A stretch of DNA of 64,000 nucleotides from JBDWFY01 sp039976075 (GTDB taxonomy: Bacteria; Pseudomonadota; Alphaproteobacteria; Rhizobiales; Stappiaceae). Below the pieces are notes generated by a model. That model worked only from the letters and a program-made list of their open reading frames with translations, made no database searches and was not told the origin of the DNA. Positions 16,816 through 25,585 of this stretch are shown piece after piece (the stretch's first letter is position 1; every line of letters starts with the position of its first letter). Position numbers and translations under genes: made by a program. The DNA is taken from the NCBI GenBank assembly GCA_039976075.1, contig JBDWFY010000010.1:1-64000 (forward strand). Direction: 5' to 3'.

Positions 16816-17696
16816 CAGTAATGCACCCGTTTTTCAACGAACTTGAATTGAGCGACCGTGAGCGCACCAACGATCAGCAACAGGATGACGGACTGGGCTG
16901 CGGAGGATCCCAGGTCCTGGGAGACAAACCCGTCTGAATAGACCTTGTAGACCAGAATGCTGGTTGCCTGCTGCGGCCCACCGGCTGTGATGGTGTGAAT
17001 GACGCCGAACGTTTCAAAGAACGCGTAAACAATGTTGACGACCAGAAGGAAAAACGTGGTTGGTGACAGGAGTGGCAGCACGATGGTGAAAAACCGCCGC
17101 CAGAAATGGGCACCGTCAATTGCCGCGGCCTCAATCACCGAACGGGGAACAGACTGAAGCGCTGCAAAGAAGAACAGGAAATTGTAACTGACCCGCCCCC
17201 AGGCAGAGGCCACGACCACAAGCCCCATCGCCTGGGTCTCGTTGAGCACATAGTTCCAGTCGTAGCCCAGCAATCCAAGATACCAGGAAACGACACCAAC
17301 CCGTGTGTTGAACATGAACAGCCACAGCACGCCTGCAATGGCTGGAGCCACTGCGTAGGGCCAGATCAACAGGGTACGATACGTTCCCGCCCCCTTGATC
17401 AATCGGTCGGCGAGCACCGCCAGAAACAGCGCCGGGACCATGGATACGAGCGTCACGAGCGTGGAAAAAATCGCCGTGGTGATAAAAGATGCCCGGTAGT
17501 ACTCATCGCTGAGCAGAAATTCAAAATTGCCCAGTCCCACAAATTGGGAAGACAATCCAAAGGGATCGGGAATGAACAGAGATTGCCAGATAGCCTGGCC
17601 GGCCGGATAGAAGAAAAATACCGCAGAAATGAGTATTTGCGGAAAGATGAGAGCCAGCGGCAATAGCCAGCCTTTAAACGTTACCCGTTTTTCCAT
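16815..17696 (-). CDS. ugpA: ABC transporter permease UgpA type
   Basis: 293-residue permease of the MalF/UgpA branch with six helices and the EAA loop EAAAIDGAHFWRRFFTIVLP. It pairs with the following UgpE-type permease. ATG 17696 (MEKRVTFKGW) is used; a GTG two codons upstream at 17702 is possible. It is separated from the binding-protein gene by 128 bp containing two hairpins, the usual arrangement that lets the binding protein be made in excess. Confidence 0.9.
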   Translation of the reverse strand: MEKRVTFKGWLLPLALIFPQILISAVFFFYPAGQAIWQSLFIPDPFGLSSQFVGLGNFEFLLSDEYYRASFITTAIFSTLVTLVSMVPALFLAVLADRLIKGAGTYRTLLIWPYAVAPAIAGVLWLFMFNTRVGVVSWYLGLLGYDWNYVLNETQAMGLVVVASAWGRVSYNFLFFFAALQSVPRSVIEAAAIDGAHFWRRFFTIVLPLLSPTTFFLLVVNIVYAFFETFGVIHTITAGGPQQATSILVYKVYSDGFVSQDLGSSAAQSVILLLIVGALTVAQFKFVEKRVHY

Positions 17697-17762
17697 GAGC
17701 ACAACTTCGCCGCGTTAAGACCAGGTGCTGATGGCGACAGGGTGCCGCCATCAGAATATTCC

Positions 17763-17814
17763 GCTCCAGTCTAAAAACAAAGACCTGGAGCATTTTTCGC
17801 GATTCAAAAATCGC
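17763..17814 (-). repeat. Two hairpins between ugpB and ugpA, resembling a dispersed Rhizobiales palindrome
   Basis: On the minus strand GCGATTTTTGAATCGC is followed by GCTCCAG-GTCT, a T-rich loop and AGAC-TGGAGC. The first stem spans 17799-17814 and the second 17763-17791. Between a binding-protein gene and its permease genes such stems usually protect the upstream mRNA and reduce read-through. The wording around CTTTGTTTTTAGAC also recalls a palindromic intergenic repeat common in Rhizobiales, from memory only. Confidence 0.6.
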
Positions 17815-17824
17815 TGGAACTGCT

Positions 17825-19135
17825 CTAGTTGGCCTGTTCGAACCGGCGGAGCAGTTTGTTACCCCGCTCGACGGCGCTGTCCATAGCGGTTTGCGCGTCT
17901 TTGTCGCCGGACCATACTGCTTCCAGCTCTTCATCGATAATGCCGCGGATCTGGTCAAATGAGCCGAGGCGAAGACCCTTGGAGTTTGCAGTCGGTTCAT
18001 TTGCCGTCATCTGGATCACGGCAATGTCGGTGCCCGGGTTCTCGGTATAGAAGCCATCGGCCTTTGTCTTGTCACCGGCTGCGCTAGTGATTGGCAGGTA
18101 CCCGGTGTCCTGATGCCATTTGGCCTGAATGTCGGCGGAGGAAAGGAAGTTCAGAAATTCTGCAACGCCCTTATATTCCTCTGCTTCGTGACCGGTCATC
18201 ACCCATAGCGATGCACCGCCGATGATCGTGTTTTGCGGAGCGCCTTCGGTTCCTTCCCAATAAGGGAGCGGCCGCACGGCAAAGTCGAATTTGGCTTCAG
18301 CCTTGATGCCTGCATAACCGGCAGAGCTTTCGGTAAACAAAGCACATTCGCCAGCACGGAAATTGGCTCCGCCTTCATTGCGGCGACCGGCATAGATAAA
18401 CTTGCCGTCCTTGGCCCAGTCACCCATGGTCTGGATGTGCTTGACCTGTAGCGGACCGTTGAAAGACAGCTCCGTGTCTAGACCGGCAAAACCATTGTCC
18501 TTGGAAGCAAAGGGCGTGTTGTGATAGGCGGAGAGGTTTTCCAGATGAACCCAGCTCTGCCACGCAGTTGTCAGGGGACATGTGCTGCCTGATTCTTTCA
18601 ATTTATCAAGCACTTCCCCTACTTTTTCCCAGGTAGAAAGATCCACCTCGGGATCCACACCCGCCGCTTTCAGTGCATCCTTGTTGACCCACAATACCGG
18701 CGTTGAGGAGTTGAACGGCAGCGACAGCATCTGGCCGTCGGTCGTTGTGTAATAGCCTTTGACGGATCCGATAAAGGCCTCTGGATCGAAGGTCGCTCCG
18801 ACTTCGCTCATGACCTCATAGACCGGCTTGATCGCCCCTTTTGCAGACATCATGGTGGCGGTGCCAACCTCGAATACCATCAGGATGTGAGGCTGTTCCT
18901 TGGCGCGAAAGGCGGCAATGCCGGCATTCAGCGTTTCTGAGTAATTGCCTTTATGGGACGCGACAATTTTATAGTCGTCCTGGCTCTTGTTGAATGTGTC
19001 AACTTGCTCAGCAACCAGATCGCCCAGACGGCCCGTAAAGGCGTGCCAGAACTGAACCTCGGTTTCTGCCAGCGCAATTCCAGGTGATAACAACATTGAC
19101 CCGGCTAATAAGGCGCCGAAAATACTCTTCTTCAT
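17825..19135 (-). CDS. ugpB: Glycerol-3-phosphate-type ABC transporter substrate-binding protein UgpB
   Basis: 436-residue periplasmic binding protein with a signal peptide (about 1-23, ALA-ET). The N-terminal TEVQFWHAFTGRLGDLVAEQV and the ANEPTANSKGLRLGSFDQIR region near the end are characteristic of UgpB. It delivers sn-glycerol-3-phosphate or its diesters to the UgpAE permease. ATG 19135 is chosen because GGAGG stands just upstream. The gene leads its operon and is divergent from a LysR-type regulator, which probably controls it. Phosphate control (a Pho box) is not evident. Confidence 0.92.
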   Translation of the reverse strand: MKKSIFGALLAGSMLLSPGIALAETEVQFWHAFTGRLGDLVAEQVDTFNKSQDDYKIVASHKGNYSETLNAGIAAFRAKEQPHILMVFEVGTATMMSAKGAIKPVYEVMSEVGATFDPEAFIGSVKGYYTTTDGQMLSLPFNSSTPVLWVNKDALKAAGVDPEVDLSTWEKVGEVLDKLKESGSTCPLTTAWQSWVHLENLSAYHNTPFASKDNGFAGLDTELSFNGPLQVKHIQTMGDWAKDGKFIYAGRRNEGGANFRAGECALFTESSAGYAGIKAEAKFDFAVRPLPYWEGTEGAPQNTIIGGASLWVMTGHEAEEYKGVAEFLNFLSSADIQAKWHQDTGYLPITSAAGDKTKADGFYTENPGTDIAVIQMTANEPTANSKGLRLGSFDQIRGIIDEELEAVWSGDKDAQTAMDSAVERGNKLLRRFEQAN

Positions 19136-19302
19136 GACTACATTCCTCCGAAGACAATTGATTGGCCCTCGAGTGCGAGGGTGCGCAATTCTCATACCCC
19201 TGAATTGCTACATAAAAATAACATAACTCACAACGATTTTGTTTTAATCTTGCATAACATTATATTATATCGAATTTCACGACCAATCCGGGACGAAATC
19301 AT
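19136..19302. promoter_or_regulatory. Divergent ugpB / LysR promoter region
   Basis: 167-bp spacer that turns strongly AT-rich from 19200 (ATAACATAAC, TTATATTATAT). LysR-type regulators bind T-N11-A sites in such shared spacers. I see several AT-rich candidates but no single convincing dyad. Confidence 0.4.
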
Positions 19303-20199
19303 ATGCGATTGAGAATGCGCCAGCTTGAGGCGCTCAGCAGAGTTGCCGAAAACGGCTCGATGACCCGCGCTGCAGAAGAGCTGGGAATCTCGCAGCCGGC
19401 CGTCAGCCGCCTCCTGTCGGATTTGTCGAACCAATTGGGGTTCAGATTGTTTCAGCGCCGGGACGGCGGTCTGGTGCCGACGCAGGAAGTGCGTTTCCTT
19501 CTTCCGGATATCGAACGACTTCTGGATAGACTGGACCATATCGGCGAATTGAGCCGCAATCTGACGGAGCGCAAGGCCGGACATCTGAAAATTGCCTGCT
19601 TGCCGGGGTTCGCCACCAGTCATTTGCCCGGTGTGTTGGATGAATTTCTCGGCGAGCGGCCCGGCATTACCGTGACGATAGAACCTGACCGTCCCGAGCG
19701 CATACTGGAATGGATGGTTGGCGAACAATATGATCTGGGTATCACGGACGGCTTCGAAGGGCATCCGGCTGTCCATAGCGAGACAATTGAACTCCGCTGT
19801 GTCTGCATCTTCCCCTCCGGCCATCCCTTTGGCAATAAGTCAACAATCGAAGTCGCCGACCTTGAGGGACAGAAACTGATCCATACCCGGCGGGACAGTC
19901 AGTTTTACCGGGATCTCCACGAGATCATGCAGGCCCATGGCACAACGATGAACTCCTTCATCGAAGTTCGGCAGTTCACGGCGGCTTGTGAGTTTGTTGC
20001 CAAGGGCCTTGGCGTATCTATTGTCAGCGAGCTCGACGCTGTGGGCTATTGTGGGCGTGGTGTTGAATTCAAACCGTTCAATCCCGCTCTTTATCACCGC
20101 CTTTCCCTGGTGCGCCCCACGCACAAGGATCCTTCGCTGATCATGATCGAATTTCTGGAAAAGTTTCGCGAAAGCCTGCAGGAATTCGTCAGGGACTGA
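19303..20199 (+). CDS. LysR family regulator divergent from ugpB
   Basis: 298-residue regulator with an N-terminal winged helix (MRQLEALSRVAENGSMTRAAEELGISQPAVSRLL in pieces: helix-turn-helix at about residues 18-45) and a C-terminal periplasmic-binding-like effector domain (about 92-295). The divergent position suggests it controls the ugpBAEC operon. The inducer cannot be read from the sequence. ATG 19303 has a second ATG four codons on (MRQLEA), which may be the true start. Confidence 0.9.
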   Translation: MRLRMRQLEALSRVAENGSMTRAAEELGISQPAVSRLLSDLSNQLGFRLFQRRDGGLVPTQEVRFLLPDIERLLDRLDHIGELSRNLTERKAGHLKIACLPGFATSHLPGVLDEFLGERPGITVTIEPDRPERILEWMVGEQYDLGITDGFEGHPAVHSETIELRCVCIFPSGHPFGNKSTIEVADLEGQKLIHTRRDSQFYRDLHEIMQAHGTTMNSFIEVRQFTAACEFVAKGLGVSIVSELDAVGYCGRGVEFKPFNPALYHRLSLVRPTHKDPSLIMIEFLEKFRESLQEFVRD

Positions 20200-20215
20200 C
20201 TGGCTCAGTTCTCAC

Positions 20216-21976
20216 TCATTCTGCGGCGGTCGGCAGAGCCTGCTGTTTCCTCACGCACTGCCATGCATCGTAGTTGGTCAGGTGAATTGATCCGTTCAGA
20301 TGCGTCAACAAGTGGCTCCGTTTCAGCCGATCCATCACCGGACCTTTGACCTCCGACAAATGCAGGCTGACACCAAGCAGCTTCAGACGCTGATTGATGG
20401 CTTCCAGGCTCTCAAGGGCTGAAAAATCGACCTCGTTGACGGCGGAGAACATCAGGACGACAGTGTGGATGTCGCTGCCATTTGTGACCCGGTCCTGGAG
20501 GAGGTTCTCCAGAAAGCGGGCATTGACGAAATAAAGGCTTTCATCGACGCGAAGCATCAGTGTTTGCGGATCTGTTTGCACGTCATGACGGAGAACGTTG
20601 CGGAAATGCTGCGTTCCCCGAACCAGCCCTATTTCGGCGATATGTGGACGGGAGGTTTTGTAAAGGTGCAGCACGATGGACAGGATCACCCCGGCAGAAA
20701 CACCGGCTTCCACACCAAATCCTAACGTGACGACGATCGTTGTGACAACAGCCAGAAAATCGGCTTTCGCATAGACCCACGTCCGTTTGAGAATGGAAAA
20801 GTCGATGAGGCCAAGCACCGCAACGATGATCGTTGCCGCCAGCGTCGCGGTTGGCAGAAAATAGATCAGCGGCGTCAGTGCGAGAGCGGCAGTTGCCAAT
20901 CCGATTGCGGTAAACGCACCGGCGGCAGGCGTCTGGGCTCCGGCATCGAAATTCACCACGGACCGGGCAAAACCACCGGTCACCGGATAGCCACCGGAAA
21001 AAGCCGCCCCGATATTGGCTGCACCCAGACCAATCAACTCCTGATCGGGATCGATCCGCTGCGCTTTCTTCGCAGCCAGCGTCTGTGCGACCGAGATCGA
21101 TTCCACAAAACCAATGATCGAAATGAGCAACGCCGGTAATGCCAGATCACTGATCAGATCCATGGAAAAAGACGGAAGAGTGAACGGTGGCAGTTTCTGG
21201 GGAACCGGACCGACAATCGCGACAGCGTGTTCTGCGAGATTGAAATACCACACCGCCAAGGTGGAGCCAGCCACCGCCATGACCGGACCGGCTTTGGTGA
21301 GGATGTTCGCCAGGCCCTTTGACATTCCTATAGACGTCAGGGACTGTTTCATGCCCATTTTGACCCAGAAAAGAAACGCCAGCGCACTCATGCCGATAAT
21401 CAGGGTCGCGGGATTGAACGCCTCGAGTTGCGCCACCAGTGAGCCCAACAGTTCAACCAGTCCGTGCCCCTGTGCCTCGATCCCCAACAGATGCTTCACC
21501 TGATTGAAGGCAATCAATATCCCCGAGGCGGTAATGAAACCGGCAATGACCGGGTGGGACAGGAAATTGGCAAGGAAACCGAGGCGAAACATCCCCATAA
21601 CCAGCAGGATCGCACCGGAAAGAAAGGCCAGGCTCAGGGCCGCCGTGGCGTATCCCATCGTGCCCTGCCGGGCAATCTCAGCAATCGTGGTCGCCGTCAT
21701 CAGCGACACAATGGCCACCGGTCCCACTGCCAAAACGCTGCTGGTGCCGAATACCGAATAGAGCAGGATAGGAACGATCGAGGCATAGAGCCCCGCTTCA
21801 GCAGGCAGACCGGCAAGCAGCGCGTAAGCCAGTGATTGAGGGATAAGCATGATCGTGACAATGACGGCGGCTACCAGATCGTTGGTCAGCGTCTGGCGAT
21901 CATAGGTCCGCACCCAGGTGAGAATTGGCAGTATTCGGTCCAGGCGGTGGGTCATGATCGTGTCTTTCGTATCCAT
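20216..21976 (-). CDS. SulP family anion transporter with STAS domain
   Basis: 586-residue transporter of the SulP/SLC26 type: about 12 membrane segments, with IPQSLAYALLAGLPAEAGLYAS in the first part and ANIGAAFSGGYPVTGGFARS in the conserved middle, then a cytoplasmic STAS domain (about residues 450-570, VDESLYFVNARFLENLL). The substrate is an oxyanion such as sulfate or sulfite, or bicarbonate. It is last in a unit with a persulfide dioxygenase-like gene and an SQR gene, which favours sulfite or sulfate movement. Starts at 21976 (MDTKDT) or 21955 (MTHRL) are both possible. Confidence 0.9.
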   Translation of the reverse strand: MDTKDTIMTHRLDRILPILTWVRTYDRQTLTNDLVAAVIVTIMLIPQSLAYALLAGLPAEAGLYASIVPILLYSVFGTSSVLAVGPVAIVSLMTATTIAEIARQGTMGYATAALSLAFLSGAILLVMGMFRLGFLANFLSHPVIAGFITASGILIAFNQVKHLLGIEAQGHGLVELLGSLVAQLEAFNPATLIIGMSALAFLFWVKMGMKQSLTSIGMSKGLANILTKAGPVMAVAGSTLAVWYFNLAEHAVAIVGPVPQKLPPFTLPSFSMDLISDLALPALLISIIGFVESISVAQTLAAKKAQRIDPDQELIGLGAANIGAAFSGGYPVTGGFARSVVNFDAGAQTPAAGAFTAIGLATAALALTPLIYFLPTATLAATIIVAVLGLIDFSILKRTWVYAKADFLAVVTTIVVTLGFGVEAGVSAGVILSIVLHLYKTSRPHIAEIGLVRGTQHFRNVLRHDVQTDPQTLMLRVDESLYFVNARFLENLLQDRVTNGSDIHTVVLMFSAVNEVDFSALESLEAINQRLKLLGVSLHLSEVKGPVMDRLKRSHLLTHLNGSIHLTNYDAWQCVRKQQALPTAAE

Positions 21977-22017
21977 GCGCGAACCCCGCCAAAAGGTCCG
22001 CGCATCTTTCTGTATTT

Positions 22018-23700
22018 TCAGGACTGAGTGCTGCTGGTCAGTCTTTCGGGTTTGGCCAACCACTCCTTGCCGCGCAGCATGGCTTTCCAATAGATGGGCG
22101 GCAGCATTTTTTCCTTTAGAAACCAGGCGGCGCGACTGGGCTTGGTTCCGTCGATCAAAGCGGCCGGGAAGCTGGGCAAGAGTGTCCCGCCATAGCCAAA
22201 CTCAGCCAATACGATCTTGCCGCGCTCGACCGTCAGTGGACAGGATCCATACCCGTCATACTGGGCCACCGGCGAGCGGCCTGCCATGTCGGCAATGATG
22301 TTCTCCGCAACCACCGGGGCCTGCTTGCGGGCAGCCGCAGCGGTTTTGGCATTGGGTGCATTCATGACGTCGCCGAGGCTCCAGATATTGTCATGGGTCT
22401 TGTGGCGCAGCGTGGCCTGATCCACATCGACCCAGCCGCCAGCGTCAGCCAAAGGCGAAACCCGGATGAAGTCCGGCGCGATCTGCGGCGGGCAAACATG
22501 CATCATGTCGAAGTCGACCGTCTCCTCCCTCGCCTCTTGATCCGGTTTCTTCACCGCAAAGGTCGCCGTCTTGGCACTGCCGTCAACCGCGATGAGATTG
22601 TGAAAGAAGTTGAGGCTCGCATCGTACTTTTTCACATAGGCTTCAAGCGCAGGCACGTAATCCTTGACACCAAACAGCACGCCGCCCGCATTATGGAACT
22701 GAATGTCGATGTCCTTCAGCACGCCACGGCGGTGCCATGCATCGCCGGACAGGTACATCGCCTTTTGTGGTGCACCAGCGCATTTGATAGGCATGGGGGG
22801 CTGCGTGAACAGCGCCCTGCCCTGTTTCATTTCTCGCACGAGCTGCCATGTGTAGGGCGCCAGATCATAACGGTAATTCGAAGTCACACCGTTGCGGCCC
22901 AGCGTTTCCTCCAGTCCTTCAACCCCGCGCCAGTCCAGTTTGAGACCCGGACACACCACCAGCCGGTCATATTTGACGACCCGGCAGCCATCCAGAATGA
23001 TTGCATTGTCCTTCGGTTCAAACGCGGCAACCGCCGCCTTGATCCATTTCACGCCTTTGGGAATGAGGGAACCGAGGGTTTTCGCCGTTTCTTCCGCTTT
23101 GAAAATACCGCCGCCAACCATGGTCCAGCCCGGTTGATAATAATGGATATCTGCGGGATCGATGATCGCGATTTCAAGGTCTGGCTTGCGGGACTTCAGG
23201 CTTGACGCCGCAGCAACGCCAGCTGCCCCTGCGCCGACAATGACCACTTCATATTTTGCATCGCCGGTATCGGTCGGTGTCCTGCCGCCATTGGCAAGGC
23301 GCCTGGCAACACCGTTCAGGTCGTAGCCCGCGGATTTCGTTGCTCCGAGAATTTCTGCCAACGGCCTGGTTTTGGCTTTGGCAAGCGCCCAGAGCGTTGC
23401 CGACCGGGTTCCGGAACGACAATAGGCAAAGACCGGACCGGGCAATTCACGCAGCGTGGTTCTAAACGCCTGGGCATCTTCGTCTGTAACCATCCCGGCC
23501 GTCACCGGCAGATACTGTGCTTCAAGCCCCTGTGCTTCGGCTTCGGCGCGTATTTCTTCGAAATTCGGCTGGTCCGCTCCCTCCCCGTCGGGACGGTTGC
23601 ATATGATGGACCGAAAGCCGCGTTGCTTGAGTTCGCTGATGTCCTGCGGCGCGATCTGACCACTGACAGACAGGCCCTCGGAGATTTTCTTGATATCCAT
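22018..23700 (-). CDS. Fusion of DUF442-type phosphatase and sulfide:quinone oxidoreductase
   Basis: 560-residue two-domain protein. Residues 1 to about 135 are a DUF442/Blh-type tyrosine-phosphatase-like domain with the P-loop YCRSGTRS (Cys94-Arg99). After a short linker, a FAD-dependent SQR domain begins with VVIVGAGAAG (Gly156-Gly161). It matches the mitochondrial type of SQR, and both redox cysteines align: KCAGAPQK (Cys307, human Cys201) and YGSCPL (Cys487, human Cys379). The enzyme should oxidise sulfide to persulfide and reduce quinone at the membrane surface. The phosphatase-like part may act on persulfide products. ATG 23700 follows GGGAGG. It comes 20 bp after the MBL gene. Confidence 0.92.
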   Translation of the reverse strand: MDIKKISEGLSVSGQIAPQDISELKQRGFRSIICNRPDGEGADQPNFEEIRAEAEAQGLEAQYLPVTAGMVTDEDAQAFRTTLRELPGPVFAYCRSGTRSATLWALAKAKTRPLAEILGATKSAGYDLNGVARRLANGGRTPTDTGDAKYEVVIVGAGAAGVAAASSLKSRKPDLEIAIIDPADIHYYQPGWTMVGGGIFKAEETAKTLGSLIPKGVKWIKAAVAAFEPKDNAIILDGCRVVKYDRLVVCPGLKLDWRGVEGLEETLGRNGVTSNYRYDLAPYTWQLVREMKQGRALFTQPPMPIKCAGAPQKAMYLSGDAWHRRGVLKDIDIQFHNAGGVLFGVKDYVPALEAYVKKYDASLNFFHNLIAVDGSAKTATFAVKKPDQEAREETVDFDMMHVCPPQIAPDFIRVSPLADAGGWVDVDQATLRHKTHDNIWSLGDVMNAPNAKTAAAARKQAPVVAENIIADMAGRSPVAQYDGYGSCPLTVERGKIVLAEFGYGGTLLPSFPAALIDGTKPSRAAWFLKEKMLPPIYWKAMLRGKEWLAKPERLTSSTQS

Positions 23701-23720
23701 AATCCTCCCTTTCTTGTTGT

Positions 23721-24605
23721 TCAAAGGCCGTTGACCGGTACTTTCAGCATCGGCTTGCCATCCCTGTCGGTGGGCACTTCACCGGCGCGCATGTTCACTT
23801 GAAGCGATGGGATGATCAGTTTGGGCACGGCCAGCTGGGCATCGCGTTCGGTGCGGAACTTGATGAACTCCTCTTTGGATTTGGCACCGCCCACATGGAT
23901 GTTGTCGGCCTTCTCTTCACCAACAGTGGTTTCCCAGGCAATCTGTCGACCACCGGGCCCATAGTCATGGCAAATGAACAGCCGCATTGCATCGGGAAGG
24001 CTCAGCACTTTCTGGATTGAATCGTAGAGCTCTCCCGCATCACCACCGGGAAAGTCTGCGCGGGCGGATCCGCCATCGGGCATGAACAGCGTATCACCGA
24101 CGAAGCCGGCATTGCCGAACACATGCACCATACAGGCCGGGGTATGACCGGGCGTTGACATGGCAAAGGCGGTCATGCCTCCGACTTTGTACGTATCGCC
24201 ATCGTCAAACAGCGCATCGAACTGGGATCCGTCGCGCTGGAATTCTGTCCCTTCGTTGAAGACTTTGCCGAACGTGTCCTGAACGACCATGATCTTGGCG
24301 CCGATACCGATCTTGCCACCGAGTTTTTCCTGAATGTACGGCGCAGCGGAAAGATGATCGGCATGGACATGGCTCTCGATGATCCATTCGAGTTTCAGTC
24401 CGTGCTGCTTGATGAAAGCGATGATCTCATCCGCACTGTCATGGGTGATGCGTCCGGCGGCATAGTCCAGATCCATGACGCTGTCGACAACCGCGCAAGC
24501 ATCGGAATCGGGGTCTTGAACGACGTAAGAAATGGTGTTGGTCGCTTCGTCGAAAAAGCCTTCAACGCGCGGTTCAACATCCATGGCAACTGGGTAGCTG
24601 TTCAT
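23721..24605 (-). CDS. MBL-fold persulfide dioxygenase-like protein
   Basis: 294-residue metallo-beta-lactamase-fold protein with the metal motif HVHADH (residues 79-84), the later ligands in STPGHTPA and VGDTLFM, and a C-terminal ICHDYGP histidine. This is the ETHE1/PDO/Blh branch that binds one iron and oxidises glutathione persulfide to sulfite. The adjacent SQR fusion makes the substrate, which supports the assignment. ATG 24605 (MNSYPVAMDV) follows GGAG with normal spacing; codons upstream are not conserved in character. It leads the sulfide operon. Confidence 0.92.
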   Translation of the reverse strand: MNSYPVAMDVEPRVEGFFDEATNTISYVVQDPDSDACAVVDSVMDLDYAAGRITHDSADEIIAFIKQHGLKLEWIIESHVHADHLSAAPYIQEKLGGKIGIGAKIMVVQDTFGKVFNEGTEFQRDGSQFDALFDDGDTYKVGGMTAFAMSTPGHTPACMVHVFGNAGFVGDTLFMPDGGSARADFPGGDAGELYDSIQKVLSLPDAMRLFICHDYGPGGRQIAWETTVGEEKADNIHVGGAKSKEEFIKFRTERDAQLAVPKLIIPSLQVNMRAGEVPTDRDGKPMLKVPVNGL

Positions 24606-24715
24606 GATATTCGCTCCACTGCTTATGAATTCCAAACTCTCCGGTCCTAGGCCCTCGTTCGGACGGTCAGGTGGTCCGACCGATATCCGGCATAATTCTT
24701 TTACTTCCGCCTGTC

Positions 24716-24730
24716 GGTGACTTTGTCACC
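24716..24730. promoter_or_regulatory. Inverted repeat upstream of the sulfide operon
   Basis: GGTGAC-TTT-GTCACC, a perfect 6-bp dyad, lies about 110 bp before the MBL start and 86 bp after the end of the peroxiredoxin gene. It may bind a repressor of the sulfide operon or act as a weak hairpin. Homologous operons are controlled by BigR/SqrR-type ArsR proteins, none of which is adjacent here. Confidence 0.35.
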
Positions 24731-24816
24731 AACCCCGGCCAGGGACCTGATCGGAACAGTATGTTGCAACACCGGGAAGGAGATCGGGACCACCGGCCAC
24801 CCACCGATTTGCCTAC

Positions 24817-25473
24817 CTAAAGCGCCCGGGTCGAAAAGTACCAGTCGACCGTGTCATATCCTTCTCCCATCCGGGCATTGGCGGCAGAAGCTGTTTGCGG
24901 AGTGGGCACAATCACCGGATCGCCTTTGCGCCAGTTCTCTGGCAAGGCAACCTGGTTCTCGTCTGCAGTCTGCAGGGCGACAAGCAGACGTAAAAATTCA
25001 TCGATCTGACGACCGGCTGTCATCGGGTAATAAAGCATGGCGCGCAGAATGCCGTCGGGATCAATAATGAAGGTTGCGCGCACAGCCTGCGTGTCCGATG
25101 CGCCGGGCTGGATCATGCCGTAGGCCTGAGCCACCTTCATGTCCAGGTCCGCGATGATCGGGAACGGAATGTCCACGCCAAAGCCTTCCTTGATCGATCG
25201 CATCCACGCGATATGTGCATAGTGGCTGTCAATTGACAGGCCCAGCAGATTGCAGTTCAGAGCCTCAAATTCATCTTTTCGCCGCGCAAAGCCGATAAAT
25301 TCGGTGGTACAAACTGGTGTAAAATCAGCCGGGTGCGAAAAGAGGATCAGCCACTTACCGAGAAAATCAGACGACGATTTCTGACCATCGGTGGTCAGCG
25401 CGTTAAAGGTGGGCGCAGGCTCATTCAGCCGAGGAAACGCCAGGGAGGAGACGCAGGTCTGGGTATTGTCCAT
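24817..25473 (-). CDS. Peroxiredoxin, 1-Cys (Prx6) type
   Basis: 218-residue peroxiredoxin with the peroxidatic motif FTPVCTTEF (Cys55). The long C-terminal half with PMTAGRQIDEFLRLLVALQTAD and NWRKGDPVIVPP-like sequence is characteristic of the Prx6 branch, which reduces peroxides with a single catalytic cysteine. No resolving cysteine is seen near the C-terminus. It is divergent from an OxyR-like gene with an OxyR-type palindrome between them, so peroxide induction is expected. ATG 25473 follows AAGGA. Confidence 0.93.
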   Translation of the reverse strand: MDNTQTCVSSLAFPRLNEPAPTFNALTTDGQKSSSDFLGKWLILFSHPADFTPVCTTEFIGFARRKDEFEALNCNLLGLSIDSHYAHIAWMRSIKEGFGVDIPFPIIADLDMKVAQAYGMIQPGASDTQAVRATFIIDPDGILRAMLYYPMTAGRQIDEFLRLLVALQTADENQVALPENWRKGDPVIVPTPQTASAANARMGEGYDTVDWYFSTRAL

Positions 25474-25559
25474 GCTAGGTTCCTTCAACTTTTCCGGGTG
25501 CTGCAACAGAAGTAATCACTTGCCTGACATCTGTGAAATCAATAAAAAAGATAATTATA

Positions 25560-25574
25560 ATAGAAAATTTCTAT
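25560..25574. promoter_or_regulatory. OxyR-type operator
   Basis: ATAGAAAATTTCTAT is a perfect 15-bp palindrome of the form ATAG-N7-CTAT, the elementary OxyR motif. It ends 11 bp before the regulator start and lies about 87 bp from the peroxiredoxin start, so it can serve both autoregulation and control of the divergent gene. Confidence 0.75.
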
Positions 25575-25585
25575 AAGGCAGTCCG

